Source: Myxococcota bacterium (GTDB taxonomy: Bacteria; Myxococcota_C; UBA6777). From it: a stretch of 33,675 nucleotides of DNA. Made by a program: the position numbers and the translations under genes. The stretch lies in assembly GCA_963169055.1 (NCBI GenBank), contig CAUJFU010000313.1, positions 1 to 33,675 on the forward strand, written 5' to 3'. Positions 25,679 to 33,557 of the stretch are shown piece by piece. Under the pieces are notes generated by a model. It was not told where the DNA came from and did no database searches. It saw nothing but the letters and a program-made list of their open reading frames with translations. Within the stretch, counting starts at the first letter, position 1, and each line of letters opens with the position of its first letter.

Positions 25679-26089
25679 TTATGCGGAGGGCCAAAAGCGG
25701 TAGGAAAGCCAAGCGGTCAAGACAACGGAGGCCAACATACTTGCGGCTCCGACAAGGACGAAGATCGGAGACATATTGAAGTAGACCTCACCAAGGATGC
25801 CGAGCGGCATGAGCAGCCCGATCAGGCCCATCCATGCGGCGATCTTGCGTGGTTTTTCGCCACCTTGGAGCTTGAGGAAGATAAAGCCAAGGAGGATGTT
25901 CAGCAAAGCAAGTAAGTTCCCGTGGACGTGGGCAAGACGAGATTCAAAATGTTTTCCGACAGCATATTCTGCGATCCACTGTGCTTTGTTAGGATGAAAG
26001 TCGCGCATATAAATTAAGAAAAATCCGTACGCCATAAAGAAACCGAGCATAGCGAGTCCTGCAGCGATATTGTATCGACCTTGTTCCAT
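25679..26089 (-). CDS. Small four-helix membrane protein in the nap operon
   Basis: The protein has 136 residues. AGGAGG precedes the ATG at 26089. Four hydrophobic segments are visible. The loop and helix HFESRLAHVHGNLLALLN contains three histidines, a possible heme or metal site resembling the His helices of the small membrane proteins near nnrS. It follows the NrfD-like gene by 130 bases. No named family is recognised. A role in electron transfer or assembly is only suggested by position. Confidence 0.8.
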   Translation of the reverse strand: MEQGRYNIAAGLAMLGFFMAYGFFLIYMRDFHPNKAQWIAEYAVGKHFESRLAHVHGNLLALLNILLGFIFLKLQGGEKPRKIAAWMGLIGLLMPLGILGEVYFNMSPIFVLVGAASMLASVVLTAWLSYRFWPSA

Positions 26090-26219
26090 GATAGCCTCCT
26101 GTGCTGAGTGAAAGGGCGAAGAGTTTTACCCCTGTGTGGTGGGCGTGCGTGACGCCTGATCTCAATCGACCTTTTGGTGGAGAGAACAGCACAAGAAAAA
26201 AGGTGCAAAAGGAACTGAA

Positions 26220-27458
26220 TTATGGGTGGGCATCGGAGCGGTGGTGGGTTTCGTATTCTTTTTCGATGGCGATGGCGGCTTTGACGAGGAGTGTAAAGAC
26301 AAAGAAGCCGAGCGCCCAGATGCCGAGGGTGACGGCGATCTCGATCCATGTGGGGAAGTAATCCACGATCTCGCCAAGCGGCGAAGGGATAAAGCCCGGG
26401 ACAACGAGGCCCATACCTTTTTCGAGATAGATCGCGGCAAAGAGTAAGGTGCAAGAGATGAGCAAGATCGGCTTGTTGTTGCGGGTGCGGTGGAAGGTAA
26501 AGAGCAACGTTGCGAAGACGTTGAGCGATATGGCGGTCCAGATGATCGGGACAAGAGGTTTGTGGCCCTTGAGTCCGAAGAAAAGGTAGGTTGCGCTTTG
26601 GCTGTGGTGGGTGGGGGCGTAGAATTCTTTGAAGAGTTCAGATCCGAGCATGACGAGATTGATCTGCGCTGCGACGGTGACGATCAGGGCGAGTTTTCGG
26701 GTGGTTTCTTCGGCGATCGGGAAGTCGGTGTTTTGCTTGATAAAGTGGAGGATCAAGATCATCAGGGCGGGGCCACCGGCAAAAGCGGAAGCAAGAAAAC
26801 GCGGCCCAAGCAGCGCGTTGTTCCAGTAGGGTCTGCTTGGGAGGCCCGCGTATAAAAAGGCCGTGACAAGGTGGATACTGACAGCCCAGAAGACGGAGAA
26901 CATGATAAAGGGGACATAGAGGGCTTTTTTGGGGGAGCGCCCACGGTAGTGAGAGAACAAAATATAGAAAGGGATCAATAAGTTAAGTGCGAGATAGCCG
27001 TTGAGGACGATCACGTCCCATGTGAGCATGGATTGGGGCCAGTTGAAGTAGCCGATCTTGGGGATCATGTGCCAGAGGCGGTGAGGGCCGCCCATATCGA
27101 CGGTGACAAAGGCAAGGCACATCAAGAGTGCGGTGACAGCGAGTCCTTCGCCGATCAAGACTGCTTTGGAGAAGTCTACGTCGTGGAGGATGTAGGCAGG
27201 CAACACCAACATGACCGACGCTGCGGCGATACCAACAAGGAAGGTAAAGTTGGAGATATAAAGACCCCAGCTTACATAATCGGACATACCCGTGACGCCG
27301 AGACCTTTGTTGAGCTGGATTAGATAAGCGTATGTGCCGATCGCCATCAAAAAGGTCAGGCTGCCCATCCAGAGGTGGTAGCGCAAACTGCCTGTGACGG
27401 AGTGCCGCAGCACGTCGCGAAAAAAGCGAAATAGATTTCTATCTTGAAGGGGCGTCAT
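26220..27458 (-). CDS. NrfD/PsrC-family quinol-oxidising membrane subunit
   Basis: The protein has 412 residues. The ATG at 27458, preceded by AGGAG, is chosen over an upstream frame to 27575 that has no start signals and runs into the repeat. About nine to ten helices are seen. Motifs such as YLIQLNKGLGVTGMSDYVSWGLYI, DMGGPHRLWHMI and WDVIVLNGYLALNL are typical of the NrfD/PsrC/HmcC family, which takes electrons from quinol and passes them to a partner Fe-S protein. That partner is the next gene upstream. Nothing like NapC or NapH is present, so this is the likely quinol link of Nap. Confidence 0.92.
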   Translation of the reverse strand: MTPLQDRNLFRFFRDVLRHSVTGSLRYHLWMGSLTFLMAIGTYAYLIQLNKGLGVTGMSDYVSWGLYISNFTFLVGIAAASVMLVLPAYILHDVDFSKAVLIGEGLAVTALLMCLAFVTVDMGGPHRLWHMIPKIGYFNWPQSMLTWDVIVLNGYLALNLLIPFYILFSHYRGRSPKKALYVPFIMFSVFWAVSIHLVTAFLYAGLPSRPYWNNALLGPRFLASAFAGGPALMILILHFIKQNTDFPIAEETTRKLALIVTVAAQINLVMLGSELFKEFYAPTHHSQSATYLFFGLKGHKPLVPIIWTAISLNVFATLLFTFHRTRNNKPILLISCTLLFAAIYLEKGMGLVVPGFIPSPLGEIVDYFPTWIEIAVTLGIWALGFFVFTLLVKAAIAIEKEYETHHRSDAHP

Positions 27459-27515
27459 CACGCTCTCCTGCGGTGATACGAGATCCGAAAGAAGTGTAAT
27501 CAAAGCGTCGGTGCG

Positions 27516-27547
27516 AAGCTGTAGACGCCCTATCTTTGGGCAGCTAC
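27516..27547 (-). repeat. Dispersed repeat GCTGCCCAA-AGGGCGTCTA, copy 2 (inverted)
   Basis: On the minus strand it reads TGTAGCTGCCCAAAGATAGGGCGTCTACA. This matches 24955-24983 except at a few positions. It sits in the 134-base spacer between the Fe-S protein gene and the nrfD-like gene, inside the nap operon. Confidence 0.65.
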
Positions 27548-27592
27548 ACATGGATGTTCTTACATTTGATCGCACTCTTGGCGGATCTCGTC

Positions 27593-28732
27593 TTAGTCCA
27601 TAAAGTACCAGAACTTGGGTTCGGTTCCGAGATCTTCTTTGAGTCGAAAGACTTTTTTATTTGCGAGGACATAACGGATCTCGCTATTTGGATCCAGAAG
27701 ATTTCCGAAGACACGTGCGCCTGTGGGACAGGCTTCAGCGCATGCGGGGAGCTTGCCTTCGCGAGAGCGTTGGATGCAAAAGGTGCATTTTTCCATGACG
27801 CCTTTTTTACGCTTGCGGTTTCCGAGGTAGTGTTGGATGGGATTGACTTCGGCGTCAGGGACGACAGGTTCATGCCAATTGAAGCGTCTTGCCCAGTAGG
27901 GGCAGGCGGATTGGCAGTAGCGACAACCGATGCACCAGTCGTAGTCGATCACAACGATACCATCGTCTTCTTTCCACGTTGCACCTACGGGGCAAACTGT
28001 GACGCAAGGGGGATTTTCGCACTGAAAGCACTGCGTACCCATGTAGACGTGGCCTGCTGCGGGGACTTCGTGGTGATAGGTTCCATCGGCATGATCGAGG
28101 TTGACGTTAAACTTTCCTTTTTCGATCTCGAACATACGGATGTATTGCATCCCCGACTTTCGGTCGAGGTTGTTTTCTTTGATGCAGGCCTCGACGCAAT
28201 CCATGTAACCTTTGCATTTGGAGATATTGAAGGCGTAGCCGTAAAGGACACCCGGGATCGCGCTTTTGGTTTGGATCGAGGGTTTTTTCTCATTGCGCAT
28301 CTGCGCAAGTCGTTCGAGCCGCTGGACGGTGTCGGTGCGTTCTTGGGCAGTCATGACGCGATAATTTTTCTTAAAATATTCTTCCCAATTGAGAGAGCCT
28401 TTTTCAAGATTTTCACTACATCCAGAAGTGACAGCTGCCGTAGCTGCGACGCCGATCAGAAGGTGTTGAAGCATCTCACGTCGTGAGATCCCATCGGCGC
28501 GTTCGGCCTCTTGGAGATCGGCCTTGATGAGGGCTTCGTGCTGAGTGTCGGCGTTGGTGGGCTTGGGTGGCTGACAGCTGCAGGAGTTTGGAGTGGCACA
28601 CGCAGAAGCCGAAGAGTGCGATGCGAAGGTCGCTTGGGTGGATTGGGGTGGTGGAAGCAGAGGGTAGGTGTATGCTTCGGGCGGTTGGTGTTCCGCTGTT
28701 TGCCCGAACAGAAATGCCTTGGTGCGGGACAT
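27593..28732 (-). CDS. NrfC/PsrB-like four-cluster ferredoxin with late Tat signal
   Basis: The protein has 379 residues. AAGGAG before 28732 fixes the start. An unusual polar N-terminal extension of about 80 residues, rich in Pro, Ser and Cys, comes before a Tat-like signal SRREMLQHLLIGVAAT (Arg 84-85) ending in a lipobox-like TSGC (Cys 105). Late Tat signals of this kind are known in some Fe-S subunits of complex-iron-sulfur enzymes. Cluster motifs follow: CKGYMDC-VEAC (173-183), CFQCENPPCVTVCP (235-247), CIGCRYCQSACP (267-277), and CTFC with ACAEACP. The first motif has Tyr 176 where the usual second Cys would be, leaving 15 ligands. It should carry electrons from the NrfD-like subunit to the cytochromes of Nap. 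Confidence 0.92.
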   Translation of the reverse strand: MSRTKAFLFGQTAEHQPPEAYTYPLLPPPQSTQATFASHSSASACATPNSCSCQPPKPTNADTQHEALIKADLQEAERADGISRREMLQHLLIGVAATAAVTSGCSENLEKGSLNWEEYFKKNYRVMTAQERTDTVQRLERLAQMRNEKKPSIQTKSAIPGVLYGYAFNISKCKGYMDCVEACIKENNLDRKSGMQYIRMFEIEKGKFNVNLDHADGTYHHEVPAAGHVYMGTQCFQCENPPCVTVCPVGATWKEDDGIVVIDYDWCIGCRYCQSACPYWARRFNWHEPVVPDAEVNPIQHYLGNRKRKKGVMEKCTFCIQRSREGKLPACAEACPTGARVFGNLLDPNSEIRYVLANKKVFRLKEDLGTEPKFWYFMD

Positions 28733-28743
28733 AGTTGGACTCC

Positions 28744-29391
28744 TTAGCGGTTGGATCGCGCCTTGTGGGGGTGGAAAGGGCGATAGCGGATCTTGGGCCA
28801 TTTTTTGGGAAACAGCGGCTGGTGGGGATTGTGACAGCTTGTGCAGCTTTCAAGGGTGCGGGGGCCATACCAGAAGGAGACACGTTTTCCATGCGCACCG
28901 CCAGCCCAGTCGCGGGCTTGGCTTTGGTGGCAAGAAGCGCAGAGCTGGTGGGCGTGATCGAACGAGGCGCTTCCTCCTGCGGGGAGTGCGAGTTGATCCA
29001 TCTTTTTGCGTTGGTGGCAGGACTGGCATTGAAGAGTGCCGAGTGGAGCGTGCTTGAGCGAGATGTCGCCGTGTGTAGCGCGGAAACGTTCGGGGCTATC
29101 GTAGCGCATCTTGTCATCGTGGCAGCCGCTGCAAGGGTATCGTTTGAGGTGAGGGGTTCTTTTATGGACAAAAAAGTCTCTTGACGGAGCATCCCATCGA
29201 ACAGGGATCGTTTGTTTGGGGTTTATTTGTGTTGTCGATTCAGGAAAAAGTCGTGATGAAGGCGGCGAAGATTGCTGTTTTTTTTGGATGGTGTCGTGGA
29301 CGGAGGTGTGGTGTCCGGGAGGATGGCAAGCGATCTTGCAGGCTTGGAGGGTGGGGAAGAGCAAAGCGAGTAACCAGAGAGGGCGTGTCAT
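28744..29391 (-). CDS. Tetraheme cytochrome c lipoprotein
   Basis: The protein has 215 residues. The ATG at 29391 overlaps the stop of the preceding gene (ATGA), with AAGGAAGAG upstream. The signal MTRPLWLLALLFPTLQAC ends in a probable lipobox (Cys 18). Four heme sites are seen: CSGCH, CQSCH, CASCH and CTSCH. CKIACH near the lipobox has three residues between the cysteines and is probably not a heme site. Many free histidines allow bis-His ligation. It resembles small multiheme carriers of the cytochrome c3/c7 or NapM type. It most likely links the ferredoxin to the double-NapB protein in the periplasm. Confidence 0.9.
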   Translation of the reverse strand: MTRPLWLLALLFPTLQACKIACHPPGHHTSVHDTIQKKQQSSPPSSRLFPESTTQINPKQTIPVRWDAPSRDFFVHKRTPHLKRYPCSGCHDDKMRYDSPERFRATHGDISLKHAPLGTLQCQSCHQRKKMDQLALPAGGSASFDHAHQLCASCHQSQARDWAGGAHGKRVSFWYGPRTLESCTSCHNPHQPLFPKKWPKIRYRPFHPHKARSNR

Positions 29392-30230
29392 CGGCTCTTC
29401 CTTTGGGGTGAGAGGGTGTGCGGAGAAGTGCTTTTTTCGAGCCGTTTGTGGAGGGGATAAAGGCTGCGAAAGAGAGGCACTTGTTTGCGGGGGACGTGGC
29501 ATTGGAGACAATTGCTACGTTCGGGGTGTGGGACGCGGATCTCTTTGACGGCGGCGGGTCCGGCGTGACAGGCGTTGCAGTCGGTGCGCAAGTGGAGATC
29601 GTGAGGGATGGGAGGAGGGCTTCCAGCGAGCGCGGCACGGCGGAGTTTAGGGCGAGGAGAGGCTTTCCACGCAGAGGGGCGGAAGGTGTTTTGTGTGCGT
29701 TGCGGGACGTGACATTGGACGCAGTTGGTGTAGGTGGGGTGGGGGGTCGTGGGTGCGAAGGCGTTGTACTTGGGGACATAACCGCCTTGGCCGTGGCAGG
29801 ATAGGCAAGCATCCATCTGGCCGTTGTATTCGAGGATATCGTGAGGGATATGTGGCGGGGAGCCCGAATAAGCGCGTTGTTTGTAGAAGCGTTGAAGGGA
29901 GCGCGATGAAGATCCGGGGGTTGCGGAGAGTAGGGCGTTTGTGAGGGTGGGGGTGGCAGGCAAAGCAGCGGCGATACGCGGGATGGGGGCTGCTTTGGGG
30001 GGGCTGTAGCTTTTGTGTGGATCTTGGGGATCGATGCCTTGAAGGACGAGGGTGACAAGCACCCATGCGCCCATCAGCATCATTCCCGAAGCGATGGCGA
30101 TAAAGCCGTAGCTGACGGTGAATCCTTCGCCCGAAAGGGAAGATGTCGCGCTTTGTTTGGGCGCGTCTGTTGGGGAAGGAGTCGCGTTTTGGTTGGGCGC
30201 GTCGGTATGTTGGGCGTTTTGCGTACTCAT
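29388..30230 (-). CDS. napB: Membrane-anchored tetraheme cytochrome made of two fused NapB-like domains
   Basis: The protein has 280 residues. GGAGAG precedes the ATG at 30230, which overlaps the napA stop (ATGA). A polar N-terminus of about 40 residues is followed by one helix (41-63) and then two NapB-like units. Unit 1 has AYSGSPPHIPHD, CLSCH (142-146), TTPHP and CVQCHVP (170-174). Unit 2 has LAGSPPPIPHD, CNACH (218-222), VPHP and CLQCHVP (241-245). SPPxIPH and PHP supply the distal His ligands of NapB, here His 130, 164, 210 and 235. Ordinary NapB is a soluble diheme protein of about 130-150 residues. This duplicated, anchored form probably feeds electrons to NapA. Confidence 0.92.
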   Translation of the reverse strand: MSTQNAQHTDAPNQNATPSPTDAPKQSATSSLSGEGFTVSYGFIAIASGMMLMGAWVLVTLVLQGIDPQDPHKSYSPPKAAPIPRIAAALPATPTLTNALLSATPGSSSRSLQRFYKQRAYSGSPPHIPHDILEYNGQMDACLSCHGQGGYVPKYNAFAPTTPHPTYTNCVQCHVPQRTQNTFRPSAWKASPRPKLRRAALAGSPPPIPHDLHLRTDCNACHAGPAAVKEIRVPHPERSNCLQCHVPRKQVPLFRSLYPLHKRLEKSTSPHTLSPQRKSR

Positions 30231-32548
30231 GCTCTCTCCACGCGGACCGCGCATTTTTTGTAATCTGGTTGCCGAGAGATCGGGCAATAAGCGTCGAGGG
30301 TCAGCTCGTTGATCAGATAATTTTCATCAAAGAACGGGACAAAGACTTGGCCAACAGGAGGGCAAGCGCGCTGGTTTAGCGAAGCGTTCATGATGATGCT
30401 GCCGCGTGGGCTGGTGAGCTTGACTTTGTCGCCGTGGCGGATATTCAGGTGTTTTGCGTCGAGGGGATGAAGTTCGACGTAAGAGGCGGGGACGGCTTGG
30501 TGTAGGGTGGGGATGCGGCGGGTCATAGAACCTGTGTGCCAATGTTCAAGAACGCGGCCTGTATTGAGCCAGAAAGGGAAGTCTTTGCTGGGTTCTTCGG
30601 GGGCGGCTTCGTAGGGGCGCAGCCAGATCCACGCCTTGCCTTCGGGTTTTCCATAGAAGTCGACGGTTCCACCACGGCGCTTGGTGGCGGGGTCGAGTTG
30701 GGTGTTGTAGCGCCATTGGGTGGATTTTCCGTTGACATAGGGCCAGATCACGCCGGGTTCGCGTTTGAGGGTTTCGTAATCGGCCATGCGATGGGCTGGA
30801 TTGTCATGGAAGCGGATGTACTCGTTCCAGATGTGTTCGATATGTTTGTCTTCACCCCAAGGGAATTCTTTGGTAAAGCCCATCCGTCGGGCCACTTCGA
30901 TGATCTGCCATGTGTCGCTCATGGCATCCCCGGGTGGGTTGACCATCTTTTCCCAGTGTTGTGTGCGGCGCTCGGAGTTTCCGAACATTCCTTCGCGTTC
31001 GATCCACATGGCCGAAGGGAGGATCACGTCAGCGATGGCGGTGGTGGGGGTGGGATAGATCTCGGAGACGACGATAAAGCGGCCTTCTTTTTTGGTGGCG
31101 TCGCGGTAGCGTCGGAGGTTGGGCATGGTGACCATGGGGTTGGTGGTTTGGATCCACATGAAGCGGATATCACCGCGATCGAGGGCGCGAAACATCTCGA
31201 CGGTGTCGTAGGTGGGTTTGGCGGGGATGCGGTTGTAAGGGACTTTCCAGATATCAGAGGCGACTTTTCGGGCTTTGGGGTCCATGACCACGCCTTTGGG
31301 GAGTTTGTGGGTGAGGGTTCCCACTTCACGCACAGTCCCACAAGCGCTAGGCTGACCAGTCAAAGAGAACGGGCCGTTGCCGGGGCGGGAGATTTTTCCG
31401 ACAAGCAAATGGATGTTATAAACGAGATTGTTGATCCAAGTCCCCCGCGTGTGTTGATTCATGCCCATGCACCAGTAGGAGACGACATTACGGGTTGGAT
31501 CGCCATAGAGCGATGCCATATAGCGGATATCTTCGACCGAGACGCCCGAGATCTTTTCGACTTTTTCAGGAGTGTAGTCTTCGAGAAATTTTTTGTATTC
31601 GTCGAGGTTGGTGATCTCGGGAGTATCTTGGAAGGCGAATTTGTCTTGGAGTCCGTATCCGATCTGGGTTTTGCCTTTGCGGAAGCTACAATGTTTCTGT
31701 AAGAAAGAGAGATCGATGCGCTGTGTGCGGAAGAGTTCGTAGCAGATGGCGTTGGCGACAGCGAGGTCAGATTGAGGGCGAAAGAGGATCGAGCGATCGG
31801 CAGCGACGCTGGTGCGGGTGCTGCGGGTTGCGAAGTCGATGATCAAGGTGCGCGGGTGTGTGCGTTTTCGTTCGAGGATGCGTGAGAAAAGGACGGGGTG
31901 CATCTCGGACATATTGTTGCCCCACAAGAAGAAAGTGTCGGCATGATCCATGTCTTCGTAACAGCCCATGGGTTCGTCAAGACCGAAGGTGGTCATAAAG
32001 CCGGTGACAGCGCTGGCCATGCAGAGGCGGGCGTTAGCTTCGAGGTTATTGGTGCCGATGCAGCCTTTCATCAGCTTGGAGGCGGCGTATCCGTCGGGGA
32101 TGGTCCATTGGCCCGAGCCGTACATGGAGACGGCGTCTTTTCCGTGGTTTTGGATGGTTTCTTTGATCTTTTGCGCGATCAGATCGAGCGCTTCTTTGAT
32201 CGGAACTTCGACCATCTGGCCGTTTTTACGGATCATGGCCTTTTTCAGGCGATCTTCTCCGTACAAGGCTTGGATGGAGTGGTAGCCTTTGACGCACAAA
32301 AGCCCTTTGTTGACAGCGCTTTGTGGATCGCCTTTGACCGCGACGGCGCGGCCTTCGCTCACACCGATCAAGAGGCCGCATCCTGTTCCACAAAAGCGGC
32401 AGGGGGCTTTTTTCCATGTGATATCGCTGCCATGTTGGCTGGTGGGTTTTTCCCACGCAAAGGAGACGCCCGGGATCAGTTGGGAAGCTGCGGTGACCGC
32501 GCTCCCGATGGCGAGGTTTTTGAGAAATTCACGTCGAGAGAGTGTCAT
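30227..32548 (-). CDS. napA: Periplasmic nitrate reductase catalytic subunit
   Basis: The protein has 773 residues and reduces nitrate to nitrite in the periplasm. A Tat signal with SRREFLK starts the protein. The [4Fe-4S] ligands are Cys 50, 53 and 57 (CRFCGTGC) and Cys 85 (GLLCVKGY). The Mo ligand is Cys 176 in ARLCMASAVTGF, typical of NapA rather than of formate dehydrogenase (Sec/Cys elsewhere) or NarG (Asp). The molybdopterin-binding regions ASLYGDPTRNVVSYWCMGMNQHTRGT (shortened here) and PPVGQVFVPF at the C-terminus fit. The length is closer to the monomeric Desulfovibrio enzyme than to the 828-residue E. coli NapA. Its start overlaps napD. Confidence 0.96.
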   Translation of the reverse strand: MTLSRREFLKNLAIGSAVTAASQLIPGVSFAWEKPTSQHGSDITWKKAPCRFCGTGCGLLIGVSEGRAVAVKGDPQSAVNKGLLCVKGYHSIQALYGEDRLKKAMIRKNGQMVEVPIKEALDLIAQKIKETIQNHGKDAVSMYGSGQWTIPDGYAASKLMKGCIGTNNLEANARLCMASAVTGFMTTFGLDEPMGCYEDMDHADTFFLWGNNMSEMHPVLFSRILERKRTHPRTLIIDFATRSTRTSVAADRSILFRPQSDLAVANAICYELFRTQRIDLSFLQKHCSFRKGKTQIGYGLQDKFAFQDTPEITNLDEYKKFLEDYTPEKVEKISGVSVEDIRYMASLYGDPTRNVVSYWCMGMNQHTRGTWINNLVYNIHLLVGKISRPGNGPFSLTGQPSACGTVREVGTLTHKLPKGVVMDPKARKVASDIWKVPYNRIPAKPTYDTVEMFRALDRGDIRFMWIQTTNPMVTMPNLRRYRDATKKEGRFIVVSEIYPTPTTAIADVILPSAMWIEREGMFGNSERRTQHWEKMVNPPGDAMSDTWQIIEVARRMGFTKEFPWGEDKHIEHIWNEYIRFHDNPAHRMADYETLKREPGVIWPYVNGKSTQWRYNTQLDPATKRRGGTVDFYGKPEGKAWIWLRPYEAAPEEPSKDFPFWLNTGRVLEHWHTGSMTRRIPTLHQAVPASYVELHPLDAKHLNIRHGDKVKLTSPRGSIIMNASLNQRACPPVGQVFVPFFDENYLINELTLDAYCPISRQPDYKKCAVRVERA

Positions 32549-32798
32549 CGTTTGGCTCCTGCTCTTGGGGATCTTCGACTTGTCCGTGGATCATGGCGAG
32601 GCACAAGAGGCCGTGGTGTTGCTCAAGATAGTTGCGGACAGTCTCGTCGGTTTTGCGGTCGGGTGTATCGGTCACCACGATGAAAACATCGGCATTTTCT
32701 GCGGGGATCACTTCGCAGTAGGGATGTGCGCTTAGTTCTGCAAGGAGGTCTGCGCGGTGTTGTTTTTCGGGGTAAGCGAGGTAGGATATCACAGGCAT
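32529..32798 (-). CDS. napD: NapA maturation chaperone
   Basis: The protein has 89 residues and starts with AAGGAG before ATG 32798. Family features include the start MPVISYLAYP, and the short ferredoxin-like fold with CEVIPAENADVFIVV and AMIHGQVED. NapD binds the NapA Tat signal and holds it back until cofactor is loaded. It overlaps napA by 20 bases and is the first gene of the nap operon. No napF, napG, napH or napC is seen. Confidence 0.9.
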   Translation of the reverse strand: MPVISYLAYPEKQHRADLLAELSAHPYCEVIPAENADVFIVVTDTPDRKTDETVRNYLEQHHGLLCLAMIHGQVEDPQEQEPNDDTLST

Positions 32799-32850
32799 GG
32801 CGTTCTCCTTTGTGGGGTCAGATCACGCGGCTTTCAATAGACTCTGCAAT

Positions 32851-32864
32851 CCTTATTTATAAGG
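32851..32864. promoter_or_regulatory. Palindrome in the napD leader, possible operator or -10 region
   Basis: CCTTAT-TT-ATAAGG has six-base perfect arms with a two-base spacer. The minus strand reads TTATAAAT here, resembling a -10 box. With such a -10 the FNR box would lie near -66. Confidence 0.35.
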
Positions 32865-32905
32865 CGATGTAATCGACAAAGATTGACTTGTGCAAGGTGA
32901 TAATC

Positions 32906-32919
32906 TTGATCTAGATCAA
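32906..32919 (-). promoter_or_regulatory. FNR/DNR-type operator in the napD / lipoprotein divergent region
   Basis: TTGATCTAGATCAA is identical to the boxes before nirS and the porin gene. Its centre lies about 114 bases before the napD ATG and 59 before the lipoprotein ATG at 32972, so it could serve either. The nap direction is favoured by function. Confidence 0.8.
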
Positions 32920-32971
32920 ATTGAAATGACCTTGCGTGTCGAAGAAAAACGATAAAAGGAGGAGCGCGTTG

Positions 32972-33466
32972 ATGTGGGTGTATGGATGGTTAATGAGACG
33001 GATAGGGCGTTGGGGAGGGCTGTTTGGTGTGAGCGTGTTGTTGACGGGATGCCCGTTGCCTGTGAAGCGTACGGCGGTAGTACAACCGTCGATGGCGTTG
33101 CGTGTCGCTGATGCAAAAGGCCGACCCTTGGGCAAAACAAAGGTGTCTTTGACATGGGCATCCCATCCGCATCGACGAATCCACAAGACAACTTCTTATA
33201 CAACGGACGACAAAGGCGAGATCCGCATCATCGAGGAGCTACGGGGAGAATGGATTATGCCGCTGATGATGCACGGTGTACCCTTCCATTATTGGGTGTA
33301 TTGTATCCGTCGCGAAGGGTATGAGACGCACGAAGCGGAGGTGCATCGGGCAGAACGGGGAAAAGTAGTGACGGTGCAGATCCAACTCAAGCAAGGGAAG
33401 CCGGAGCGTCCGTGCTTTTTTGAACGAAGGCAAGCTGAGGCGAAAGGGCGTGTCGATGGGCGTTAA
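32972..33466 (+). CDS. Small lipoprotein of unknown function
   Basis: The protein has 164 residues. The ATG at 32972 is preceded by AAGGAGGAG; the upstream ATG at 32936 lacks a site and would hide the signal. A lipoprotein signal with lipobox LTGC (about residue 27) follows a short basic start. The mature part has VSLTW, a KTTSYTTDDKGEIRI strand and VTVQIQL, resembling carboxypeptidase-regulatory or transthyretin-like beta sandwiches found in many exported proteins. It is divergent from nap. The FNR box between them could also act on it. No function is known. Confidence 0.8.
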   Translation: MWVYGWLMRRIGRWGGLFGVSVLLTGCPLPVKRTAVVQPSMALRVADAKGRPLGKTKVSLTWASHPHRRIHKTTSYTTDDKGEIRIIEELRGEWIMPLMMHGVPFHYWVYCIRREGYETHEAEVHRAERGKVVTVQIQLKQGKPERPCFFERRQAEAKGRVDGR

Positions 33467-33557
33467 CGTCGGATGCTGCGTGGGATGGGGCAAAGGAGTG
33501 GCAGGGAGAGGCGTGTCGGAGGTGGTGTGAGAGGAGTATTCGGCGCTACGGAGCGTG

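Noticed and set aside
30536..31702. Plus-strand open frame of 388 codons, and another at 27536-28486
   Set aside because: Both are antisense to well-supported genes (napA and the ferredoxin) and resemble no family.
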